From Cellvibrio sp. KY-YJ-3 (GTDB lineage: Bacteria; Pseudomonadota; Gammaproteobacteria; Pseudomonadales; Cellvibrionaceae): DNA of 64,000 bases. The stretch covers positions 3,796,001-3,860,000 of the forward strand of contig NZ_CP031727.1 of NCBI RefSeq assembly GCF_008806955.1, read 5' to 3'. This document shows positions 54,697 through 60,869 of the stretch, in pieces. Position 1 is the first letter of the stretch. Each line of letters begins with the position of its first letter. The notes beneath the pieces are model-generated. The model saw only the letters and a list, made by a program, of their open reading frames with translations. It had not been told where the DNA came from and made no database searches. The translations under genes and the position numbers were made by a program.

Positions 54697-55164
54697 CTTT
54701 ATTTTTTCTTCAACATACAACAACCATTTGTCTTTATTGTGGTAAATTATTTCAAAACTTTTAACGTGGTATGGCTTACCCATAAAAACAAGATACTTAA
54801 GACCTACAGAAAATCCAGGATGAATCTCACAGTCAGTCCAACCATATACCCTACCGCCATAGTTGGTCCAAAATTCTTCACTATTGTGATGATCAAAACT
54901 CGTTATTTCTTCCTCAAATAACGGATACCCTAGAATTTCGAAAAATTCTATAGGGCTCCCTTTAAGCACCTTGATAGTTTCAAATTTATAATTTACTTCG
55001 TTACCGTTTTCGCTAATTGAAGCGCTTACTACCTTAGCCAAGACGATTTGACTAGTTCATGAAATTAGTTCGTCGGGATGTACCGAGTGTATAGTCGGTT
55101 GCTCATCGCAAGAAAATGAAAAATGAGAAAATAATGCAAACAATAAAAATAATAGTCGGTTCAT
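54691..55164 (-). pseudogene. Lipoprotein cassette gene interrupted by an in-frame TGA
   Basis: ATG 55164 opens a lipoprotein signal (LLFLLFALFSHFSFSC, lipobox Cys at residue 19), but codon 36 is TGA (55059-55057). The same frame continues without another stop as TSQIVLAKVVSASISENG and on to 54691, giving a 157-residue product if read through. A TTG at 55041 could restart the second part without the signal. The upstream and downstream parts belong together because frame and typical lipoprotein layout are preserved. The most likely reading is a cassette gene killed by one nonsense mutation; a sequencing error or readthrough is possible. No known family recognised. Confidence 0.7.
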
Positions 55165-55183
55165 TCTATTTCCATAATGTTTA

Positions 55184-55426
55184 GCACAACGGCAGTTTGT
55201 AAGTTGTGGTTTTGGGGGTTACTTTTTCGCAGCAAAACCACAAAGCCGTAAGTCGAGTAAACCAAGGAAAATTACCCGTCAGCCCCTCACAGAACCGTAC
55301 GTGACACTCTCGAGTCATATGGCTTTTGTTATTCCAATTATCAGTAATTGCTAAGAGATACGCGATAAAACTATTTACTCTTGGCACTCCTTGAAAACTG
55401 TTCAGCAGCACAGTGGCTTGTTAGGC
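55184..55426 (-). repeat. attC site interrupted by a group II intron remnant
   Basis: GTTAGGC (55420-55426) is the R'' core and GCACAAC (55184-55190) the probable R' end. The stretch AGCAAAACCACAAAGCCGTA matches the internal stem of the attC at 57127. The site is about 110 bp longer than usual because it contains intron-like sequence. Confidence 0.6.
55252..55326 (-). mobile_element. Probable 3' end of a group II intron (domains V and VI)
   Basis: On the minus strand AGCCATATGACTCGAGAGTG continues into TCACGTACGGTTCT (55326-55291), a domain V-like stem with the AGC triad, a GAGA tetraloop and the conserved ACGGTT closing strand. A domain VI-like GGGGCTGACGGG...TTTACTCGAC follows, ending in AC at 55252. 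No reverse transcriptase reading frame or intron 5' end was found, so only a truncated remnant remains. Confidence 0.6.
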
Positions 55427-55438
55427 GTGCGATAAAAG

Positions 55439-55813
55439 TTAAGCTGACTGAACATGGCTTGTTGTAACTTCCGCTATTAACTTACCAGATGTGTCAGTAA
55501 CCGTTGTTTTAACCACACTAACAATACGACCCTTTTTGACATAATTTGATTTTGCCACAAACGCTCCAGCCGTATTATTCCCTAGCAAATTGGCATTAAT
55601 GTTTATTGCCAAAGGAAAGCCTTTCATACCTTGCTCAGGATTAACACCCTCAAGAACAAGTACAGATGCGTTTACATCAGCGAGCCACAACGTAGCGCCA
55701 GCATTAACAGTACCAAAAGGATTCAATATACCTGGTTGTATTGGCATTTCAGATATAACTTCTTCTGATGACCTTTCAATAACCGTAAATTTAATATGAC
55801 CTTGAACTTCCAT
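55439..55813 (-). CDS. PaaI-like hotdog thioesterase, cassette gene
   Basis: A 124-residue hotdog-fold protein. GILNPFGTVNAGATLWLADVNAS corresponds to the HGG-type active helix of PaaI thioesterases, and the C-terminal GRIVSVVKTTVTDTSGKLIAEVTTSHVQ matches the family end. The usual motif HGGxxxxLxD appears as NAGATLWLAD, so the His is replaced by Asn while the Asp is retained. It probably hydrolyses acyl-CoA, substrate unknown. The gene ends 12 bp before an attC core and begins 35 bp from another, a normal cassette layout. Confidence 0.75.
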   Translation of the reverse strand: MEVQGHIKFTVIERSSEEVISEMPIQPGILNPFGTVNAGATLWLADVNASVLVLEGVNPEQGMKGFPLAININANLLGNNTAGAFVAKSNYVKKGRIVSVVKTTVTDTSGKLIAEVTTSHVQSA

Positions 55814-55847
55814 GCTTATACCTTAAAAGTAAATTTATATATTATTG

Positions 55848-55996
55848 ACCTAACAGCTTATTCAACGACATAGGCCGTATATCTAGAGAACAGATCTGAA
55901 CATCCGCTTTGGGCACGAATTCGACCCTCATGATTTCGATTGTCGCAAACCGGCCATTAGCAGGCATCAAGAAACAGCTCAACTAATAGGTTCAAT
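55848..55996 (-). repeat. Probable attC site
   Basis: ACCTAAC (55848-55854) is a clean R' core (GTTAGGT on the minus strand). GTTCAAT (55990-55996) at the other end, overlapping the lipoprotein stop codon, is a weaker R''. TCCGCTTTGGGCACG at 55903-55917 inside it recurs exactly at 58558-58572. Confidence 0.5.
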
Positions 55997-56357
55997 CTGC
56001 GCAGATAGAATAATGCAATTCTCCATTTTCAACCGCGCTATAACAGCCAAAACGATCATGCTCACTGCGCTCACATATGGCTGTGGCTGCTGTATTTTCA
56101 GGGCTAAAACACATACCCTCACAGTCGCTATCTGACCTACAAGGTTTTCCTCCGTCTTGGTAGTACACCACGCAGGAGGGAATTCCAAATATACCTACTC
56201 CTTCAATTTTTCCGACAGATCTTTTACACGCATCAACGTCAATTTTTTTTAGTGCTTCTGCGCGCATTTTCTTCACATCCTTATCCGTTCTCCACTCATC
56301 GTATGCTGCACATCCTGAAAAAAGCATTAAATGTAATACTAAAAGTAATAGTTTCAT
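55992..56357 (-). CDS. Small Cys-rich lipoprotein, cassette gene
   Basis: A 121-residue lipoprotein: the signal LLLLVLHLMLFSGC ends at Cys16. The mature part has eight more Cys (for example GIPSCVVYYQDGGKPCRSD, DCEGMC and RFGCYS), suggesting several disulfides. I do not recognise a family. The stop overlaps the probable attC at 55848-55996. The 157 bp to its right (56358-56514) hold a third attC half-repeat and no gene. Confidence 0.65.
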   Translation of the reverse strand: MKLLLLVLHLMLFSGCAAYDEWRTDKDVKKMRAEALKKIDVDACKRSVGKIEGVGIFGIPSCVVYYQDGGKPCRSDSDCEGMCFSPENTAATAICERSEHDRFGCYSAVENGELHYSICAD

Positions 56358-56476
56358 TAGGTGGACTCAATCAACCAGTTACAAGTAAGGATGGGGCAAC
56401 TTTCGGCCATTAGCGGACCTTGGCGACGGGATACTCAGCAAGAGAAAAGACTGATTTTGATGCCGCACTTACCTAA

Positions 56477-56501
56477 TTTTTACCACAGTCGTTTGTTATG
56501 T
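56477..56501 (-). repeat. attC 5'-half repeat, copy 3
   Basis: TTTTTACCACAGTC followed by GTTTGTTATGT repeats the sequence at 52127 and 54671. It lies directly downstream of the 70-residue membrane-protein gene. CGGCCATTAGCGGAC at 56404 resembles CGGCCATTAGCAGGC at 55951, further evidence of related attC sequence. Confidence 0.5.
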
Positions 56502-56514
56502 GAATTTGGTAAAA

Positions 56515-56727
56515 CTACAGGCGATTGCTTTTGGCAAACGACTTTAAAGGTGCACGGTAGACCCAAATGAATATAGGCGCTATAAATAGAAAACAGAATA
56601 AAAATACTTTTAGGCCTATCCAATAGCTCCCAAGCTCAAGTCCCTTTACCACACCTAAAAAAATAGACCCAAAAAATGGGAGTGCTAGCACATACCCTAA
56701 TACTTGAAAGAATTGTTTTTTATACAT
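56515..56727 (-). CDS. Tiny membrane protein, probable cassette gene
   Basis: A 70-residue protein with two hydrophobic helices (VLGYVLALPFFGSIFLGVV and GLKVFLFCFLFIAPIFIWVY) and a basic C-terminus. No family was recognised. It starts 56 bp after the stop of the next minus-strand gene, so the two may share one cassette. A role in toxin action or membrane stress is conceivable but cannot be supported. Confidence 0.5.
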   Translation of the reverse strand: MYKKQFFQVLGYVLALPFFGSIFLGVVKGLELGSYWIGLKVFLFCFLFIAPIFIWVYRAPLKSFAKSNRL

Positions 56728-56783
56728 TCTTGATGCTCATTTCACATTTGGAACACTTTGTTATACTTTTTAAAATTTCGCTT

Positions 56784-57083
56784 TTACTTTTCTTCTTTAT
56801 AGCCATATTTATCTGAAACTTCATACAACTGATTAATTGCATCCCGGTATTCATAGTATTCTTCCAGTGCTCTGGTTTGTTCATCCATAAATTCATCAAA
56901 AGTTTGCCCATGCTCAGAGGCTTGCTGCTGTAGAAATGTGTAAGCGAATGATGGTTTGTCGTCTTCTATATTCTTTTTATCAAAAGATAGGAGCTGAGCG
57001 TATATCTCAGCCATTCCCATTCTGAGTCCTTTACTTATGCCATCAATTTTTGCTTCTAAAACTGCATCATCATTTGAGTTCAT
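56784..57083 (-). CDS. Small acidic protein, probable cassette gene
   Basis: A 99-residue soluble, acidic, mostly helical protein (LEAKIDGISKGLRMGMAEIYAQLL, TFDEFMDEQTRALEEYYEYRDAINQLYEVSDKY-type helices). No signal peptide, membrane segment or known motif. It begins 44 bp from the R' core of the attC at 57127, as expected for a cassette gene. Function unknown. Confidence 0.55.
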   Translation of the reverse strand: MNSNDDAVLEAKIDGISKGLRMGMAEIYAQLLSFDKKNIEDDKPSFAYTFLQQQASEHGQTFDEFMDEQTRALEEYYEYRDAINQLYEVSDKYGYKEEK

Positions 57084-57126
57084 TTAGTTTTCCATAAGTG
57101 TTTTTGGCACATAACATAACTCGGTT

Positions 57127-57257
57127 GCCTAACGCAGTGGTGAACGGCATAATTTTAGTTGCGGTTTTGTGGAATACTTTTGCGCAGCAAAACCACAAAA
57201 CTGCGACTTAAAAACTGTCCAGCCACGAAGTGGCGATGCTTGAGCGATTTGTTAAAT
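57127..57257 (-). repeat. attC recombination site, canonical
   Basis: On the plus strand the site runs from GCCTAAC (57127-57133) to GTTAAAT (57251-57257). The interior has an imperfect stem pairing GCGGTTTTGTGG with CCACAAAACTGC, and a short hairpin GCCAC/GTGGC near the R'' side. The stop codon of the 128-residue gene lies inside the R'' core. Confidence 0.8.
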
Positions 57258-57638
57258 TTTTTCCAGAAAGCCAAACGAAGCCAAAATAACCCCACCAATA
57301 AAAGCGAACACGGAAATAACAATTAATGTGACCGCTGCATATCCCCACGGCGTGCCAGCTGGCTCGCCGGGCCTTTCAGATTTTAGTTGGTTAAGATGCT
57401 TAATTTGCGCTATGTAAGCAAAGACATTACCAAACGCCGCTAAAGCAATACCACCGCACATTAAGAACATGGAAGAGACAAACCAAGCCAAACCCTGCTG
57501 GTCTTTCTGGTTTCCCAGGAATGCGAGTAAAGCTATGACTCCACCGCCGTTTATTAGTATCGCGCTTTTCAATGCAGATGCACCTATAGCGATTACGGAG
57601 CGGAATTGTTCGAGCTGTGCTTCTTCTTTAAATTCCAT
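57252..57638 (-). CDS. Three-helix membrane protein, cassette gene
   Basis: A 128-residue membrane protein with three or four helices (ILINGGGVIALLAFLG, WFVSSMFLMCGGIALAAFGNVFAYIA and YAAVTLIVISVFAFIGGVILASFG). The N-terminal EFKEEAQLEQFRSVIAIGASALKSAI is an amphipathic helix. Similar three-helix proteins are frequent in integron cassettes and in defence-type islands, but no function is established. Its cassette is delimited exactly by complementary core sites at 57670-57664 and 57257-57251. The start ATG at 57638 is 26 bp from the upstream attC. Confidence 0.65.
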   Translation of the reverse strand: MEFKEEAQLEQFRSVIAIGASALKSAILINGGGVIALLAFLGNQKDQQGLAWFVSSMFLMCGGIALAAFGNVFAYIAQIKHLNQLKSERPGEPAGTPWGYAAVTLIVISVFAFIGGVILASFGFLEKI

Positions 57639-57663
57639 TTGAGACCTTCTAGATGATTAGCCA

Positions 57664-57739
57664 ATTTAACGTTTGGTTAAGGGGCGGGCTTTAGCCCGTC
57701 CCAGCGAGCGGAGCGAGCGATTTGAACCACTTGTTAGGG
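57664..57739 (-). repeat. attC recombination site, canonical short form
   Basis: A 76-bp site from ATTTAAC (57664-57670) to GTTAGGG (57733-57739). The centre is the hairpin GGGGCGGGC...GCCCGTCCC, and TTGGTTA near the R' side pairs with GAACCACTTG near R''. This is the expected folded attC layout. Confidence 0.87.
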
Positions 57740-57741
57740 CA

Positions 57742-58320
57742 TTAGTTGCCAAGCTTAATAAGCTCATCTAGCTCGGCTTGTAGCCGTGCGGTTCTTTCAT
57801 TGGTTAGCGATTCTAGCTCTGAGAAATATATCAGGGGATAAATACTGCCATCTCGGTAACTGGCAGCGGCAGCCTCAGCTTGACTTACACTGTAGCGCTC
57901 CCACTCTGTTTGACTATTCATGAGTGATTGGCTTTCAAAGTCACCAACTCGACTATCTATTCCAGCAAGTGCTTCCTGCATTTTGAGTTTTGCCTTTTCA
58001 AGACTCTGTGCTGCTCGGGAGTTTAACTCTGTCTGAGTTAGGTCTTTCGACTGATTTTCACCTATTAGCGGTGCCGACTCTGATTGCAGAATCATGGCCT
58101 TGCTATGAATGGCTGCAGCTTTGCCGGTTAGCTTTGCTTCTAATTCCCGGAGCCCCTCAATATCTATACCTTGCTCATTCATTTGCTTGTGTATATCAAG
58201 CAATTTCTTATGTTTGTCGAGGGATTCTATTTGAGGCTTGTTCTCGATTCTTCGCTTAATCAGATAGCCAATGCCGCTAATGATTACGCCAAGTAGTATT
58301 AATCCAATTTTCTCGATCAT
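57742..58320 (-). CDS. Membrane-anchored protein with LprI-like C-terminus, cassette gene
   Basis: A 192-residue protein with an N-terminal transmembrane anchor (IGLILLGVIISGIGYLI, residues 4-20), a helical middle region, and a C-terminal part (about 130-190) EWERYSVSQAEAAAASYRDG then SIYPLIYFSELESLTNERTARL. The latter resembles the DUF1311/LprI lysozyme-inhibitor domain, but the Cys residues that normally form its disulfides are replaced. The frame ends three bases from the attC R'' core, and the opening core GTTAGGG lies 27 bp before the start, so the cassette spans 57733-58353. A cytoplasmic LprI-like role would explain the loss of Cys; this is inference. Confidence 0.68.
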   Translation of the reverse strand: MIEKIGLILLGVIISGIGYLIKRRIENKPQIESLDKHKKLLDIHKQMNEQGIDIEGLRELEAKLTGKAAAIHSKAMILQSESAPLIGENQSKDLTQTELNSRAAQSLEKAKLKMQEALAGIDSRVGDFESQSLMNSQTEWERYSVSQAEAAAASYRDGSIYPLIYFSELESLTNERTARLQAELDELIKLGN

Positions 58321-58345
58321 AAGTATGGCTTCGATTTTTGGCCTT

Positions 58346-58353
58346 GCCCTAAC
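58346..58353 (-). repeat. Cassette core site at the right end of the array
   Basis: GCCCTAAC on the plus strand (GTTAGGGC on the minus strand) is identical over eight bases to the closing core at 57733-57740. It marks the start of the 192-residue cassette and the right-most recombination core I can identify. Confidence 0.7.
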
Positions 58354-58414
58354 AGTTTATTAAATTGCACCAACTATATAACCCACAGAACCTTATTCCA
58401 ACTAATTTGGTGGG

Positions 58415-58517
58415 GTGCTGTATAACTCCAAAAGTAGATGAATCTTCATTCGATTTAGTTCGCGCCAAATCAAAGGGTTAACAGTCACTCCGAATTAATT
58501 ATGGAGTTATACAGCAC
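58415..58517. repeat. 103-bp element with 16-bp perfect terminal inverted repeats
   Basis: GTGCTGTATAACTCCA (58415-58430) and TGGAGTTATACAGCAC (58502-58517) are perfect inverted repeats around 71 bp with no coding capacity. It could be an attC-like structure, a small MITE-like element or a long RNA hairpin. The surrounding 671-bp stretch 58321-58991 contains no gene; it also carries TCCGCTTTGGGCACG at 58558. Confidence 0.6.
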
Positions 58518-58756
58518 AAACAATCTCAATTAGTTACTGCGCTCATTTGGCTTAATTTCCGCTTTGGGCACGTTACTGCCCTTAAAAGCCGTTGCGGTTC
58601 GTAAACTCATTAGCAACCTACCTTGATTATGCCATTGGTTAAAAATGGGTACTGATCCGCTAACCCCAAAGGCCAAGTAAAGACTATTACACAACCCTGC
58701 GCCAACAATAATTACAGCTTATTACCGCCCTACTCATTTATGACTGAAAAAATTCC

Positions 58757-58783
58757 AAAAAAAAGCCCAGCATATAGCTGGGC
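58757..58783 (-). terminator. Terminator after the feruloyl esterase gene
   Basis: GCCCAGC-ATATA-GCTGGGC on the minus strand is followed by eight T residues. It lies 209 bp downstream of the esterase stop; no gene intervenes. Confidence 0.8.
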
Positions 58784-58991
58784 AAAGGTGGGGTTTACGA
58801 CTAACAGCGGGTTTAAAATTGGCTGATAAATCTCCAAGCTTCTTGTGGAATCCAACTTTCGGGTTGGCCTGCGTCGTGTTGTGATGGCCAGTGGCCGCCG
58901 CATTTTTTTCAAATCATTTTTGAAACATTTTGATCTGAAATTCTAAAGCCCAGCCATACCGCAGCCACTAAACCGAGACGCCTCACGGCAA

Positions 58992-60638
58992 TTAGAACCG
59001 ATTAAAGAAGTTCCATGCTCCAGAGCTATAGAATGAAGGCTGCGAATGCCCACCATTGAACGAACACCAGACAACAGGTTTACCTGCTGAACAGTTTTGG
59101 TACTCCACACAGGGAGATGGCTGCACCGGCACAGTCGTGTTAGAGCAACCGTTAGCTCTGAGATAAGCATCACGAGCTTGAGCGCCAGAGCTCTGGCTTA
59201 CCACAGTGTCGTTATTGCCGTGCGCAATCCAGGCCGCAGTAGCTGAACCGCTATCCACATGAGGCGTCAAGAATGCACCTGATACAGGCGCGATAGCACG
59301 GAAGGTGGTTGGCAACTCGCGGCCCACTGCAAATGACATCATGCCACCGTAACTCCAACCGGTAGAGAAAATACGGCTTTCGTCGATACACAGGGATGAC
59401 TTCAGTTGGGTTAGCATCGACTGCAAGAAAGCTATGTCGCGGCCATTGGCATTTGTCCATCCGTCGGTGCCGGCGGCACGATCAGGCGCCACGAAAATCG
59501 CAGTGTTATTAGAGAGGCTTTTCATACCGTAGTAGCCTTGACCTACAACATCGTTCGCACTACCACCACGCCAATGCCAACCAAAGACCAACTTGTAGGG
59601 ATTGTTCTGGTTGTAGTTGCTTGGTATATCCAATACGTATTCGCGGTTCAATCCGTTAACGTTAATGGTACGACGGCCATTGGTTAATTTTGCCGGGGCA
59701 CCACAGCCAGCGGAACCGACACCAGTACCACCAGCTGATGACGAACTGCTGGAGACCGAAGAACTGCTTGAACGAGGCTCGCCAGTGACGCTACCGAAAT
59801 TGATGTAACCTTCGCAATGCAACCATTCGCTGGGCGCACCGCCACCGCAACGGTTATTCCCCCAAGCTCCAGTATTTTCTGTTTGCACTTCTGCTTGACG
59901 GGTTACGCCATTGACGTTGACGTAATCGATACGTACATCGGCATTGCCGCCATCATCATTAGTAAATGCAACAATTACATCGCCAACCAGAGCCGTTTCT
60001 ACCGTGTAATTGTTCATGACGGTGCTCAAGGTCCAGGACTGCACTTCAGTACCACCTACGCTGAGAGTGATGGACTCGGTCGCTGTTGTGCCAAGTGCAC
60101 GCACGGTAATAGCGTTACGAGCACCTGTCGGAATAGATGAAGCAGCGCGTGATGATGAACCCAATGCAACGGATGAGCTGGAGCGCGAAGAACTCACCAC
60201 CGCTGTGCTGCTTGCCGCAGAACTTGCCGGTGCGGCTGAACAAAGAGTGCCATTAATTTGCGGGCGCTCGGCGGTAGCGCCATTTTTTACCCCTTGAAAA
60301 CCGAATGACACAGTCTGCCCTGCGGCAATGTTGCCATTCCAGGAGACGTTGGATGCGGTGTAAGGATTGCTGCCTGTGAGATTTGCATTCCAACTATTGG
60401 TCACACGGTTATTGGCGTACTGCCAATTCACACTCCAATTATTGACTGAAGCCGCTGTGTCATTTTTTATTTGGATACTGGCGACGAAACCATTGCTCCA
60501 TTCGTTATCGATTTGATAGGTACAAGCAGCTGATGCAGTCTGTGCCGCTGCAGCCATTGCAGTTGCCATACCGAGAAATACAAGTGGTCGTTTTAAATGT
60601 TGCAGCCGCTGATATGCGCTGGATTTACATGCGTTCAT
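58992..60638 (-). CDS. Modular feruloyl/acetyl xylan esterase: CBM2, CBM60-like, CE1
   Basis: A 548-residue secreted esterase. Order: signal peptide (about 1-37, ending TASA); CBM2 (39-133) with the Cys pair and WSVNW/NSWNANLTG binding face; Ser linker (134-172); a CBM36/60-like xylan-binding domain (175-283) with AFTNDDGGNADVRIDYV; poly-Ser linker (289-303); CE1/LpqC-type alpha/beta hydrolase (310-548). The catalytic Ser429 is in GWSYGG, Asp477 in HGNNDTVV and His531 in GGHSQP. It should remove ferulate or acetate from arabinoxylan. It is transcribed downstream of the GH62 gene. The CBM2 is very similar to that of the GH62 protein. Confidence 0.92.
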   Translation of the reverse strand: MNACKSSAYQRLQHLKRPLVFLGMATAMAAAAQTASAACTYQIDNEWSNGFVASIQIKNDTAASVNNWSVNWQYANNRVTNSWNANLTGSNPYTASNVSWNGNIAAGQTVSFGFQGVKNGATAERPQINGTLCSAAPASSAASSTAVVSSSRSSSSVALGSSSRAASSIPTGARNAITVRALGTTATESITLSVGGTEVQSWTLSTVMNNYTVETALVGDVIVAFTNDDGGNADVRIDYVNVNGVTRQAEVQTENTGAWGNNRCGGGAPSEWLHCEGYINFGSVTGEPRSSSSSVSSSSSSAGGTGVGSAGCGAPAKLTNGRRTINVNGLNREYVLDIPSNYNQNNPYKLVFGWHWRGGSANDVVGQGYYGMKSLSNNTAIFVAPDRAAGTDGWTNANGRDIAFLQSMLTQLKSSLCIDESRIFSTGWSYGGMMSFAVGRELPTTFRAIAPVSGAFLTPHVDSGSATAAWIAHGNNDTVVSQSSGAQARDAYLRANGCSNTTVPVQPSPCVEYQNCSAGKPVVWCSFNGGHSQPSFYSSGAWNFFNRF

Positions 60639-60815
60639 GGTTTTATTCCTTCATAAAAGGTACTAGAAAATCGCGAGTGCCGAACAATAATTCGCGATAC
60701 CGAAGTAGGGTTGGCTGACGATAGTAAATTTTTATTTTTTTATTCTGATCGTTATTGTTGTTCGTTGATGAATACTAAAAAACACAGTCATTGTCGGTAT
60801 TTGTGGGAACCGAAC

Positions 60816-60843
60816 CCCCGCTTTGGGGTTTACCAAAGCGGGG
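60816..60843. other. Strong intergenic hairpin between GH62 and esterase genes
   Basis: CCCCGCTTTGG and CCAAAGCGGGG form a perfect 11-bp stem with a 6-base loop, 27 bp after the GH62 stop. There is no T-run on the minus strand, so it may stabilise the GH62 mRNA or be a weak terminator rather than a classic one. Confidence 0.6.
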
Positions 60844-60869
60844 AAAAACTTACCGGGTAGCCGCAAACA

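Larger units (their letters stand above)
52119..58353 (-). mobile_element. Integron cassette array without an integrase in the window (CALIN)
   Basis: Small, mostly minus-strand genes are separated by attC-type sites. On the plus strand each site reads RYYYAAC at the low end and GTTRRRY at the high end. Two cassettes can be delimited exactly: the opening core of one (GTTAAAT on the minus strand at 57670-57664) is the perfect complement of its closing core (ATTTAAC at 57257-57251); the next has GTTAGGG (58353-58347) and CCCTAAC (57739-57733). No intI gene appears on either side of the array within the window. The left boundary is less certain than the right. Confidence 0.72.

Noticed and set aside
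58730..58912. 60-codon minus-strand frame between the array and the esterase gene
   Set aside because: It overlaps the intrinsic terminator and has no translation signals or recognisable sequence.
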